64,000 nucleotides of DNA from UBA10365 sp041441915 (lineage in GTDB: Bacteria > Pseudomonadota > Alphaproteobacteria > Rhodobacterales > Rhodobacteraceae): the NCBI GenBank assembly GCA_041441915.1, contig JASDRS010000017.1:62001-126000 (forward strand), given 5' to 3'. The notes beneath the pieces were generated by a model, which ran no database searches, was not told the DNA's origin, and saw nothing but the letters and a program-made list of their open reading frames with translations. Each line of letters begins with the position of its first letter. Position 1 is the stretch's first letter. Both the position numbers and the translations under genes were made by a program. Below, one piece after another: positions 1 to 8,245 of this stretch.

Positions 1-1401
1 GCCGAGTTGCGTAGGCTTTACAATGAGGCCACCAGTTTTTTGGCAAATCATTTTCAGGCAGCCGTATCGGATGGCCTTCCTAAGGCACGTATCAGGGCTT
101 TTTATCCGGAAATTCGCTTTACATCACAACGCTTTGACAAGATTGATAGCCGTCTAAGTTATGGCTATGTGGCAAATCCAGGGGTTTACATAACCTCGGT
201 CACACGGCCCGATTTGTTTGAAACCTATCTGCAAGACCAAATAACTCTGTTGATGAAAAACCATAGAGAACCAGTCAGCATTGGTCATTCAAAAACGCCA
301 ATGCCCTTACATTTTGCATTGTCGCGCCACCCTTATGTGACAATGCCTAGTGAGGGTGCTGTTCAATTTTCGTTGCGTGATTGGTTCGATGTGCCTGATT
401 TGGCCACCACAAATGATGATATTGTTAATGGGATTAGCCTAAAAGATTCTGATGGATCGCACCCTTTGGCACCCTTTGCCGCGCAGCGCGTTGATTACTC
501 TTTGGCGCGTTTGTCCCACTATACGGCCACCGATCCAGAACATTTTCAAGCTTTTGTTATGTTTACAAACTATCAGTTTTACGTTGACGAGTTCGAGGCA
601 TATGCTCGTCAGGCTTTGGCTGATAATAAAAGCGGGTATATCGCCTTTGTAGGCCCCGGAAATAACCTGATCACAAATTTCGATCAGCCCCTACTGGCTA
701 GCACTAAAACGCCACAAATGCCAACCTATCATCTGAAGCGTGCCGATGGTCAGGGCATTACCTTGGTCAATATTGGCGTAGGCCCGTCAAATGCCAAGAC
801 CGCCACCGACCATATTGCGGTGCTGCGTCCTCACGCGTGGTTGATGGTGGGGCATTGTGCGGGTCTGCGAAGCTCGCAATCTTTGGGTGACTTTGTTTTG
901 GCGCATGGATATCTCCGCGAAGACCATGTGCTTGATGCTGACCTGCCTGTTTGGGTGCCCATTCCTGCGCTTGCTGAAATTCAAATAGCCCTTGAAGAAG
1001 CGGTCGCCCAAGTCACCAAGCTGCAGGGGTATGATTTAAAGCGCATTATGCGCACAGGTACTGTGGCTACAATTGATAATCGGAATTGGGAATTGCGCGA
1101 CCATTCGGGCCCCGTGCAACGCTTAAGCCAAAGCCGTGCCATTGCTTTGGACATGGAAAGCGCTACCATCGCCGCCAATGGCTTTCGCTTCCGCGTTCCA
1201 TATGGCACGCTTTTGTGCGTTTCAGACAAGCCCTTGCATGGCGAATTGAAACTGCCTGGAATGGCCTCAGACTTTTATAAAACGCAAGTGGCACGCCATT
1301 TACAAATTGGTATCTCCGCGATGGAAAGCCTAAGAAAGATGCCTAATGGCCAAATTCACAGTCGAAAGTTGCGTAGTTTTGTAGAAACAGCATTTCTTTA
1401 A
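1..1401 (+). CDS. amn: AMP nucleosidase (5' end beyond window)
   Basis: Hydrolyses AMP to adenine and ribose 5-phosphate in the cytoplasm, feeding purine salvage or breakdown. The open frame runs in from the first base; about 20 residues seem to be missing compared with the roughly 484-residue E. coli enzyme, so the true start lies upstream and the TTG at position 7 is not a credible start. Visible family segments are VDFSLARLSHYT-like (VDYSLARLSHYTA), GQGITLVNIGVGPSNAK, the GHCAGLRSSQSLGDFVLAH nucleoside-phosphorylase-like core, DMESATIAANG and VSDKPLHGE near the C-terminus, ending with HSRKLR. This matches Amn across its whole visible length. It fits the purine catabolism genes found further along the window, though it is not in an operon with them. 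Confidence 0.95.
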   Translation, partial: AELRRLYNEATSFLANHFQAAVSDGLPKARIRAFYPEIRFTSQRFDKIDSRLSYGYVANPGVYITSVTRPDLFETYLQDQITLLMKNHREPVSIGHSKTPMPLHFALSRHPYVTMPSEGAVQFSLRDWFDVPDLATTNDDIVNGISLKDSDGSHPLAPFAAQRVDYSLARLSHYTATDPEHFQAFVMFTNYQFYVDEFEAYARQALADNKSGYIAFVGPGNNLITNFDQPLLASTKTPQMPTYHLKRADGQGITLVNIGVGPSNAKTATDHIAVLRPHAWLMVGHCAGLRSSQSLGDFVLAHGYLREDHVLDADLPVWVPIPALAEIQIALEEAVAQVTKLQGYDLKRIMRTGTVATIDNRNWELRDHSGPVQRLSQSRAIALDMESATIAANGFRFRVPYGTLLCVSDKPLHGELKLPGMASDFYKTQVARHLQIGISAMESLRKMPNGQIHSRKLRSFVETAFL

Positions 1402-1523
1402 GTGATAAGACATATAATTGTTGTATATTTGGATTGATTTGTGATTAAAAAGCTAGTTTACCAAATGAAGATAAATTAAAATATGAAATTAAAAAATACA
1501 AAAACCAAATAAAGGAAAAGATA

Positions 1524-1811
1524 ATGATTAAACCATTAACCAAGACCCAACTTATTGCTGCATTAGCCGAGGCAATGGGTGGCGATAAAAAGAGTGCTGG
1601 TGCTGCGCTTGACGCTATAGCAGCGGTTGTTGCTCGTGAAGTTTCTGCTGGTGGCGCTGTGACGCTGCCAGGCTTGGGTAAAGTGGTTTGCCGTGCCCGT
1701 CCAGAGCGCCAAGTTCGTAACCCTGCGACAGGCGCAACAATGATGAAAGCTGCTGACAAACAAGTTAAATTTACAATTGCAAAAGCGTTGAAAGATTCCG
1801 TTAACGTTTGA
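1524..1811 (+). CDS. hup: HU family DNA-binding protein
   Basis: Small nucleoid protein of 95 residues that binds and bends DNA as a dimer. The sequence has the HU pattern: N-terminal helices (MIKPLTKTQLIAALAEAMGG), the GGAVTLPGLGKVVCRARPER turn leading into the beta arm, an RNPATG arm tip, and a C-terminal helix ending KALKDSVNV. The arm-tip RNPATG with its proline is the intercalating feature of HU/IHF proteins. The start is preceded by an AAAGGA ribosome site seven to eight bases upstream. It is monocistronic: an AT-rich 120-base region lies upstream and an intrinsic terminator follows. Slightly divergent from the major HU, so it could be a secondary HU paralogue. Confidence 0.93.
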   Translation: MIKPLTKTQLIAALAEAMGGDKKSAGAALDAIAAVVAREVSAGGAVTLPGLGKVVCRARPERQVRNPATGATMMKAADKQVKFTIAKALKDSVNV

Positions 1812-1834
1812 TTAGGGCATTTGCATTTATAATT

Positions 1835-1863
1835 AAGGGCCGCCATTAGGCGGCCTTTACTTT
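1835..1863 (+). terminator. Intrinsic terminator after the HU gene
   Basis: A perfect 7-bp GC stem (GGCCGCC / GGCGGCC) with an ATTA loop at 1838-1855, extended by A-T pairs, followed by a short T-rich run. It sits 26 bases after the HU stop and before the next gene. Confidence 0.85.
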
Positions 1864-1886
1864 TGGCCAAGAGGCGGTGAGCGGTA

Positions 1887-2783
1887 ATGGACTTTAAATG
1901 TATGATTATGGGGCTAACCTTTGCATTCATGTGGTCATCGGCCTTTGCTACAGCGCGTATTATTGTGGCTGCGGCCCCGCCCTTACACAGCCTTGCCCTG
2001 CGATTTTTTGTGGCTGGAGCTGTGGCTATATTGATTGCAAAAATTTTAGGCCAAACATGGCAACTTACTAAAAGCCAATGGCGGGCAACGCTTATATTTG
2101 GCATATGCCAAAACGTGATATACTTGGGACTGAACTTTATTGCGATGCAGAAGATAGAAGCGTCGCTGGCGGCGATCGTAGCATCTACCATGCCACTGCT
2201 TGTGGCGCTGTTGGGCTGGGTTTTTCTAAAAGAAAAACTGCGCGCAACAGCAATTATGGGGCTTTTAGCGGGTTTTTTAGGAGTTGCCTTAATTATGAGT
2301 GACCGCATTACTGCGGGTGCGGATGTCATGGGGTTGATCCTATGTGCGATTGCGGCGCTGGCGCTTGCTACGGCCACTTTGGCGCTTCGTGGCGCTAGTG
2401 GCGGAGGAAATATATTGATGGTGGTTGGATTGCAAATGCTGGTGGGGGCCGTGATTTTAAGCCTTGTTGGTCTTATGTGGGAGCCGTGGTTTTTAAAGCC
2501 GTCACTTCCACTATTAGGCGCCTTTGTCTATCAAATCTTCATTCCAGGGCTGGGGGCTACCTTGATTTGGTTTGGCCTAGTCTCACGTGTGGGAGCGGTC
2601 CGAGCATCATCTTTCCATTTTCTAAACCCGTTCTTTGGAGTTTTGATTGCTGCCGTTCTTTTGGGAGAGACCATTCATCCCCGTGATCTGATAGGTGTGA
2701 CTATTATAATGCTTGGAATTTGGGCCGTACAAATGTCGCGCTCGGCGGCACAAGCGGCAGTGGCTAAGGGCGCGTCGGATTAA
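1887..2783 (+). CDS. EamA/DMT superfamily transporter
   Basis: Inner-membrane permease of the drug/metabolite transporter superfamily, 298 residues, close to the usual 290-300 for ten-helix EamA proteins. The chain is almost wholly hydrophobic, with two EamA repeats: the first has AFMWSSAFATARIIV at its start and VALLGWVFLKEKL at its end; the second ends PFFGVLIAAVLLGE with the conserved glutamate and a following helix. Substrate cannot be read from sequence; relatives export amino acids or metabolites. The start follows a GAGGCGGTGAG region. The stop overlaps the convergent aroC stop by four bases, so there is no room for a separate terminator. Confidence 0.9.
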   Translation: MDFKCMIMGLTFAFMWSSAFATARIIVAAAPPLHSLALRFFVAGAVAILIAKILGQTWQLTKSQWRATLIFGICQNVIYLGLNFIAMQKIEASLAAIVASTMPLLVALLGWVFLKEKLRATAIMGLLAGFLGVALIMSDRITAGADVMGLILCAIAALALATATLALRGASGGGNILMVVGLQMLVGAVILSLVGLMWEPWFLKPSLPLLGAFVYQIFIPGLGATLIWFGLVSRVGAVRASSFHFLNPFFGVLIAAVLLGETIHPRDLIGVTIIMLGIWAVQMSRSAAQAAVAKGASD

Positions 2784-3880
2784 CCAATCTGCCCGCGTGC
2801 TCCTCCTGTTTGCCCTCGATCAAGTAAAAAATGATCAAGTAGTATGCATGCCATCATTGCTTCGCCAACAGGTACCGCCCGAATGCCCACGCAGGGGTCA
2901 TGGCGGCCCTTTGTGCTTAGGTCTATCTCATCGCCCGCGATAGTCACTGTACGCTGTGGTGTTAGGATCGACGAGGTCGGCTTGACTGCAAACCGCACCA
3001 CCACATCTTGCCCAGTTGAAATGCCGCCCAAAATACCACCTGCGTGGTTAGATATATATTTGGGGCCATCTTTGCCCATGCGAATTTCGTCAGCATTGGT
3101 CACGCCCGTTAGTGCAGCCACTGCCATGCCGTCGCCAATTTCAACGCCCTTAACAGCGTTTATGCTCATCATCGCAGCAGCCAAGTCGCTGTCAAGTTTG
3201 GCATAGATGGGAGCGCCAAAGCCCGCAGGCACGCCGCTGGCCACTACCTCAATTATGGCACCAACTGAATCGTGGTTGTGGCGCAGTTCGTCCAAATATG
3301 TGGCCCAATGTTCGGCGGCCTTTGGGTCAGGTGACCAAAAGGGATTGGCTGTAATTACATTTTGGTCAAAGCGCGCACGGTCGATCTCGTGTGGACCCAT
3401 TTGTATCATATAACCAGTGATCTTAATCTGGGGGGCAAGACTTTCTAAGGCTAAGCGCGCCAGCCCACCTGCCGCCACACGCGACGCAGTCTCGCGCGCA
3501 GATGAACGCCCACCCCCGCGCGGATCGCGCAGCCCATATTTTTGGTGATAGGTGATGTCGGCATGGCCGGGGCGAAAGCTTTGCGCAATATCGCCATAGT
3601 CCTTTGAACGTTGGTCGGTATTTTCAATCAACATCTGGATAGGTGCACCGGTGGTCACGCCCTCATAAAGGCCAGACAACAAGCGCACTTCATCAGGTTC
3701 GCGGCGTTGGGTGGTGAACCTATTCTGGCCAGGTTTACGCTTATCAAGCCAGAGTTGAATATCTTGGTGTGTGACGGCAATGCCGGGTGGGCAGCCGTCA
3801 ACTGTAGCGCCAATGGCTGTCCCGTGGCTCTCACCCCAAGTGGTGACGCGAAACAAACGGCCAAATGTATTGAAGCTCAT
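2780..3880 (-). CDS. aroC: Chorismate synthase
   Basis: Last step of the shikimate pathway: converts 5-enolpyruvylshikimate 3-phosphate to chorismate using reduced FMN. At 366 residues it has the standard bacterial length. Signature motifs are the N-terminal GRLFRVTTWGESHGTAIG, the RPGHAD motif, the GGGRSSARETASRVAAGG signature near residue 120-140, and the C-terminal KGRHDPCVGIRAVPVGEAM. It starts at an ATG preceded by an AAGGAAAAGAGATG-type ribosome site. It is transcribed alone, converging on the EamA gene and divergent from the thiamine transport operon. Its product supplies the HisC/TyrA-type tyrosine branch encoded later in the window. Confidence 0.97.
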   Translation of the reverse strand: MSFNTFGRLFRVTTWGESHGTAIGATVDGCPPGIAVTHQDIQLWLDKRKPGQNRFTTQRREPDEVRLLSGLYEGVTTGAPIQMLIENTDQRSKDYGDIAQSFRPGHADITYHQKYGLRDPRGGGRSSARETASRVAAGGLARLALESLAPQIKITGYMIQMGPHEIDRARFDQNVITANPFWSPDPKAAEHWATYLDELRHNHDSVGAIIEVVASGVPAGFGAPIYAKLDSDLAAAMMSINAVKGVEIGDGMAVAALTGVTNADEIRMGKDGPKYISNHAGGILGGISTGQDVVVRFAVKPTSSILTPQRTVTIAGDEIDLSTKGRHDPCVGIRAVPVGEAMMACILLDHFLLDRGQTGGARGQIG

Positions 3881-4012
3881 CTCTTTTCCTTACCACAGCC
3901 CGTCACATAATTGCCTTGGTGCTCTAAGACCCGTTAAACAGCTTTTGCGACCAAAGCGCAACATTGCGTAAATGATCTACCCTTGCGCGCGCAATCTTTA
4001 GCATTATAGTGG

Positions 4013-4096
4013 CCGAACCTCGGGGGGCCATATGGCTGAGATGCGCAAGCGGACCCGTTGAACCTGAACCGGTTAAGACCGGCGGAGGGAAGGTGT
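4013..4096 (+). ncRNA. TPP (THI-box) riboswitch
   Basis: The leader upstream of thiB carries the conserved thiamine pyrophosphate aptamer blocks in order: a GGGG segment, CTGAGA at 4036-4041, ACCCGTTGAACCTGAACC at about 4053-4070, a GGTTAAGACCGGCGGAGGGA block at 4071-4090. Spacing and order match the THI box. It should lower thiBPQ expression when thiamine pyrophosphate is plentiful. The start TTG at 4058 of the open frame lies within the aptamer and is not a translation start. A possible alternative pairing of the 3' aptamer strand with 4110-4121 is described in the findings. Confidence 0.93.
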
Positions 4097-4144
4097 ATGG
4101 AATTGTCCATCCCGCTCCGCCCGTTGCAGATAAGGATGATGGCG

Positions 4145-5134
4145 ATGCGAAAAATATCTCTATTTGCTGCGGGTTTCTATGCTTTGGCTTCTATGGCTCA
4201 TGCAGAAACCCCAGTTTTAAATGTGCTAACCTATGACAGTTTTACCTCGGAATGGGGCCCTGGCCCTGCAGTGGAAGCCGCATTTGAGCCCCTTTGCGCT
4301 TGTGATTTGGTGTTTCAGGGTGCGGGTGATGGCGCCGCACTTTTGGCCCGCATTCAACTTGAAGGGGTCAGTTCCGACGTCGATGTGGTTTTGGGGCTTG
4401 ATACAAGCTTAACCGAAGCGGCCCGCGCCACAGGTCTGTTTGCGGCATTGCCTGACCTGCCCGCCCCAGATTTGCCAATTTCTTGGCAAGATGTCACCTT
4501 TGCGCCCTTTGATTGGGGTTGGTTTGCCTTCGTATACGACAACACGAAACTCAACCAAGCGCCGCAGTCTTTCGTTGAACTGGCCGCATCTGGTTTGAAG
4601 ATAGTGATCCAAGATCCGCGGTCTTCGACACCCGGTCTTGGACTTTTACTCTGGGTCAAGGCGGCTTACGGGGATGGGGCAGCGCAAGTGTGGGCTGATC
4701 TGGCCGATAATATTGTAACGGTGACGCCTGACTGGTCGCAAAGCTATGGCATGTTTCTGGCTGGTGAAGTGGATATGGTCCTTAGCTACACGACCTCGCC
4801 CGCTTATCATTTAATTGCGGAATCTGACACAACAAAGTCAGCGGCAAAATTCAGCGAAGGCCATTATATGCAGGTCGAAGTCGCCGGAAAATTGGCTGCG
4901 ACAGATCAGCCAAAATTGGCAGATCAATTTTTGGCCTTTATGATCAGCCCAGCCTTTCAAAATATCATCCCCCAAACCAACTGGATGTATCCTGCACATG
5001 CGTTACCACAGGGGCTGCCCTCAGGATTTGAAAAGATGATCACGCCAAACGTTTCGTTGCTCATGTCGTCGCAACAGGCATTTAAAAGCCGAGACCCGGC
5101 TCTGAACGAATGGCGCGCCGCGCTTTCCCGCTAG
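4145..5134 (+). CDS. thiB: Thiamine ABC transporter, periplasmic binding protein
   Basis: Periplasmic receptor that delivers thiamine and its phosphates to the ThiPQ importer. From the ATG at 4145 the product has 329 residues (E. coli ThiB has 327) and begins with a clean signal peptide (MRKISLFAAGFYALASMAHA, cleaved after AHA). I chose 4145 because an AAGGA site (4132-4136) sits eight bases upstream and the signal peptide then has normal length; ATGs at 4097, 4136 and 4139 are alternatives. The mature part starts PVLNVLTYDSF and has the family's DWGWFAFVYDN and FLAGEVDMVLSYTTSPAYH segments. It lies directly behind a TPP riboswitch and overlaps thiP by 25 bases. Confidence 0.95.
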   Translation: MRKISLFAAGFYALASMAHAETPVLNVLTYDSFTSEWGPGPAVEAAFEPLCACDLVFQGAGDGAALLARIQLEGVSSDVDVVLGLDTSLTEAARATGLFAALPDLPAPDLPISWQDVTFAPFDWGWFAFVYDNTKLNQAPQSFVELAASGLKIVIQDPRSSTPGLGLLLWVKAAYGDGAAQVWADLADNIVTVTPDWSQSYGMFLAGEVDMVLSYTTSPAYHLIAESDTTKSAAKFSEGHYMQVEVAGKLAATDQPKLADQFLAFMISPAFQNIIPQTNWMYPAHALPQGLPSGFEKMITPNVSLLMSSQQAFKSRDPALNEWRAALSR

Positions 5135-6645
5135 GCCTTGGTGCCGTCACCGCTGGCCTAGGCCTCTTTTTGTTGGGGCCCTTGGCAGCGGTGATGTGGC
5201 GCGCAGATCAGGGCTTTTCGCGCTTTGATCTGGCCGCAGTTTCATTTACATTTTGGCAAGCGGCGTTGTCTGCGGCGCTATCGATGGCTTTGGCTGTGCC
5301 CGTCGCACGCGCGCTATTTAGGCGCCGATTTTTGGGGCGCTCCTTCGTGATTTCGATTTTAGGAGCGCCGTTTCTGTTGCCTGTAATAGTGGCTGTGTTG
5401 GGGCTTTTGTCAATCTTTGGGCGCGCGGGGCTTTTGGCGGCTATTGCGGCTAAGTTTGGCGTCACGCTACCGCCTATTTATGGCGCAGGTGGGGTGATCT
5501 TGGCCCATGTATTTTTAAACATGCCTTTTGGGGTTCGGCTTTTGCTGTTGGGTTGGCAAGGCATTCCGTCCGAGCGTTTTCGTTTGGCGCAATCCTTAGG
5601 TTTTGTACCAAAAGCGACGTTTTTACATTTAGAATGGCCAATGCTGCGCTTGGTTCTTCCAGGGGCTTTGATGGCGATTTTTGTGATCTGTCTGTCAAGC
5701 TTCGCTGTTGCCCTAACCTTGGGCGGAGGGCCCCGTGCAACGACCGTCGAGCTTTCGATTTATCAAGCCTTACGGTTTGACTTTAATTTAGGCGCCGCCG
5801 CTACCCTTGCCATCATGCAGTTCGCTCTTTGCTTGGCCGCCCTTTTCCTGAGCACGGCCTTGCCTGTTCAACATGGCTTTGGTCGGGGGCTCGACCGTGA
5901 GGTGGTGCTCCAAAGCCTGAAAGGATGGAGGCGATGGGCAGATTTTGTGCTTTTACTTATGGCTATGTGCTTTTTGCTTTTGCCACTGGGGGGACTTTTT
6001 ATCAATGGCTTTTGGGGGCTTTCTGCTTTGCCCGCGCCAATTTGGCTTGCAGCACTTCGATCTGTTGGGGTGGCGCTTTGCGCAGCCTTTTTGGCCTGCC
6101 TATTGGCCTTTGTTTTAGCGCGCGCAAGCCTCCAGTTTGGGCGCTCGTTTGACGCTGTTGCGATGTTGCCTTTGGCCACGTCTTCTCTAGTGCTCGGGAC
6201 AGGTATATTTCTGATCATCCATCCGTTTATCAGCCCAGCTAAGGCGGCACTAGTCATAACTATTTTGACCAATGGCTGCCTATCACTGCCCTTTGCCTTT
6301 CGAATTTTACTGCCGGATTTGCGGCGGATTTATGAAGACTATGGCCGCCAAATTGCGCTTTATGGCCTGGAGCCTTGGGCGGCGCTGCGCTTTGTAATTT
6401 GGCCTCGCATGCGCCGCGCGATCGGGTTTGCCATGGGGGTGACGGCGGCCTTGTCGATGGGCGACCTGGGCGTGATTACGCTATTTGCAAGCCAAGATGG
6501 GGCCACTTTGCCAATGATGATTGCAAGGCTTTTGGGGGCCTATAAAATGGAAACGGCGGCTAGTGCCTCTTTGTTTTTGGTGATATTGACCTTTGGGATA
6601 TTTTGGCTGTTTGATTATGGAGGGCGCAGACATGCTCAGGATTGA
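5110..6645 (+). CDS. thiP: Thiamine ABC transporter, permease
   Basis: Inner-membrane channel of the thiamine importer, 511 residues. It is a fused double permease: two homologous halves of about six membrane helices each, with EAA-type coupling loops around residues 145-165 (LAQSLGFVPKATFLHLEWPM) and 410-430 (QIALYGLEPWAALRFVIWPR). The E. coli protein is 536 residues. The ATG at 5110 lies inside the end of thiB, typical of translational coupling. The order thiB-thiP-thiQ behind a TPP riboswitch makes the substrate assignment strong, although the permease alone could be mistaken for an iron ABC permease of the same superfamily. Confidence 0.93.
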   Translation: MARRAFPLGLGAVTAGLGLFLLGPLAAVMWRADQGFSRFDLAAVSFTFWQAALSAALSMALAVPVARALFRRRFLGRSFVISILGAPFLLPVIVAVLGLLSIFGRAGLLAAIAAKFGVTLPPIYGAGGVILAHVFLNMPFGVRLLLLGWQGIPSERFRLAQSLGFVPKATFLHLEWPMLRLVLPGALMAIFVICLSSFAVALTLGGGPRATTVELSIYQALRFDFNLGAAATLAIMQFALCLAALFLSTALPVQHGFGRGLDREVVLQSLKGWRRWADFVLLLMAMCFLLLPLGGLFINGFWGLSALPAPIWLAALRSVGVALCAAFLACLLAFVLARASLQFGRSFDAVAMLPLATSSLVLGTGIFLIIHPFISPAKAALVITILTNGCLSLPFAFRILLPDLRRIYEDYGRQIALYGLEPWAALRFVIWPRMRRAIGFAMGVTAALSMGDLGVITLFASQDGATLPMMIARLLGAYKMETAASASLFLVILTFGIFWLFDYGGRRHAQD

Positions 6646-7330
6646 AGGTCTTTATCTAGAACAGAGTGGTTTTGAACTGGGTGCTGATTTCGTGGCGCAA
6701 AGTGGCCAGCGCTTAGCTATTTTGGGGCCATCAGGGGCGGGTAAATCGTCTCTTTTGGCAGCAATTGGGGGATTTTTTACCCCCAAATCAGGCCATATAT
6801 ACTGGGAAGATCAAGAACTTACAAGTCTGCGCCCCAGCGATCGACCCGTGAGTTTTTTGTTTCAAGACCAAAATTTGTTCGCGCATTTGACTATAGAGGA
6901 TAATCTGTGGCTCGCCCTGTCAGGGGGGCGTGGGCGCAAAACGGCAGGGCAAGCCGACCAGATTACAGACGCTTTAGAAAAGATGGGCTTAAGCGGTTAT
7001 CAAGGCCGCAGGCCCGGCGCGCTTTCTGGTGGGCAGGTGGCGCGGGCGGCTTTGAGTATGGTGCTTTTACGCGCACGACCCATTATTTTGCTTGATGAAC
7101 CCTTTGCCGCGCTAGGTCCCGGCCTTAAGCAAGAAATGCTGTCAGTAGTGCGAGATGTAGCGGCGCAAACCCAAGCTTTAGTTCTGCTGGTTACCCATCA
7201 GCCGCAAGATGCGTTGGATTTTGCGACTGATAGTATTTTTATAGATGCTGGGCGCACATCCTACCCAAAAAACACAAAAGAATTTTTCGCGCATCCATCA
7301 CCAGAACTGCAGGACTATTTGGGCAAATAA
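6632..7330 (+). CDS. thiQ: Thiamine ABC transporter, ATPase
   Basis: ATP-hydrolysing subunit of the thiamine importer. From the ATG at 6632 it has 232 residues, the same as E. coli ThiQ, and a GGAGGG site sits seven bases upstream; the open frame extends further up but those codons lie in thiP. Walker A is GPSGAGKSS, the Q-loop is FLFQDQNLFAHLT, the ABC signature is LSGGQVARAAL, Walker B is IILLDEPFAALG, and the switch histidine is VTHQP. It overlaps the thiP end by 14 bases and closes the operon, meeting petC tail to tail 47 bases downstream. Confidence 0.95.
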   Translation: MLRIEGLYLEQSGFELGADFVAQSGQRLAILGPSGAGKSSLLAAIGGFFTPKSGHIYWEDQELTSLRPSDRPVSFLFQDQNLFAHLTIEDNLWLALSGGRGRKTAGQADQITDALEKMGLSGYQGRRPGALSGGQVARAALSMVLLRARPIILLDEPFAALGPGLKQEMLSVVRDVAAQTQALVLLVTHQPQDALDFATDSIFIDAGRTSYPKNTKEFFAHPSPELQDYLGK

Positions 7331-7377
7331 AACGCCCGTCCAAGGGCAGGGGGTTGATCAGTGGCCAAATGTCTTTC

Positions 7378-8226
7378 TTAGATTGATTTTTTTTTGCCTT
7401 TGATACCCGCCCAAAGACGCTTGTTGGTAAGGTAAAGGAGGCAGGCCAAGGCACCAAGCATCAATACGGCAATAAAGCCTGTTTGCTTACGTGCCACCAA
7501 TTTAGGCTCTGCTGTCCAAGTCAAGAACGACGCCACGTCTTCTGATAAATGTTCAACATTAGCTGGATGGCCATCAGCATACGTGATCACATCTTCATAG
7601 AAGGGGGGCGGCATCGCAATCCAGGACCCTTGAACTGTGGATACGCCAAGCTCGTCTTTACAAGTCTCTGGAACGCCACCGTTCGGGAAGGCATTGTTAT
7701 AGTAGCCACTGAAGTCCTCTGGCGCGCAGGCGGGCGCCTCTTGATAGCCCATCAAAAGCGACGCGATATATTCCGAACCACCAATTCCGTTGAACAATTG
7801 GCTGATCCCTGTGCCGTATGGACCATGAAACGCAGCGCGTGCCTTGGCCATCACGCTTAGATCTGGTGCACTTTCCATGGCTGACATGGGAAAAAAATCG
7901 GTGGGTAAACGGTCACGGTCTTCGCCAGTTTCGGTATCAACAATTGTGAACTCTTTGGCATAGGCGCGCACTTGTTCTGCAGGGAGCTCGGGTCCGCCTT
8001 CGTCTGCAAGCGTGCGAATTGGCACAAATTGCATCCCATGGCAGCCCGAGCAAACTTCAGTAAAGACCTGCAAGCCACGTTGTAGCTGGTGCTTGTCAAA
8101 CTTACCAAACACTCCTTCATGTGCAAAATTTATGTCATCCACATGGCTTTGGGCGATTTCGGCCGAAGCCGTGCCCGATGCTAAAACGAGGGCAGAGACA
8201 GTGCTGATTGTGATTTTGCGAAACAT
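7378..8226 (-). CDS. petC: Cytochrome c1 of the bc1 complex
   Basis: Heme c subunit of the cytochrome bc1 complex, passing electrons from the Rieske centre to soluble cytochrome c in the periplasm. From the ATG at 8226 it has 282 residues, with a signal peptide (MFRKITISTVSALVLASGTASA), the heme motif CSGCH at residues 59-63, a methionine ligand region near AMPPPFYEDV, and one C-terminal membrane anchor followed by a basic tail (KGKKKS). The longer open frame would add 33 residues overlapping petB and is rejected because the shorter start gives a proper signal peptide and has an AAAGGA site. It is third in the petABC operon, 19 bases after petB. Confidence 0.95.
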   Translation of the reverse strand: MFRKITISTVSALVLASGTASAEIAQSHVDDINFAHEGVFGKFDKHQLQRGLQVFTEVCSGCHGMQFVPIRTLADEGGPELPAEQVRAYAKEFTIVDTETGEDRDRLPTDFFPMSAMESAPDLSVMAKARAAFHGPYGTGISQLFNGIGGSEYIASLLMGYQEAPACAPEDFSGYYNNAFPNGGVPETCKDELGVSTVQGSWIAMPPPFYEDVITYADGHPANVEHLSEDVASFLTWTAEPKLVARKQTGFIAVLMLGALACLLYLTNKRLWAGIKGKKKSI

Positions 8227-8245
8227 CTCAGTCAGTTCCTTTCTC

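Noticed and set aside
1445..2377. 310-residue open frame on the minus strand
   Set aside because: It is antisense to the well-supported EamA gene and HU gene; the translation is basic and low in family-like motifs, and has no ribosome site. A shadow frame.
4058..4144. TTG start inside the TPP riboswitch for thiB
   Set aside because: It would translate the aptamer and destroy the signal peptide position; the ATG at 4145 has a good ribosome site and gives normal length.
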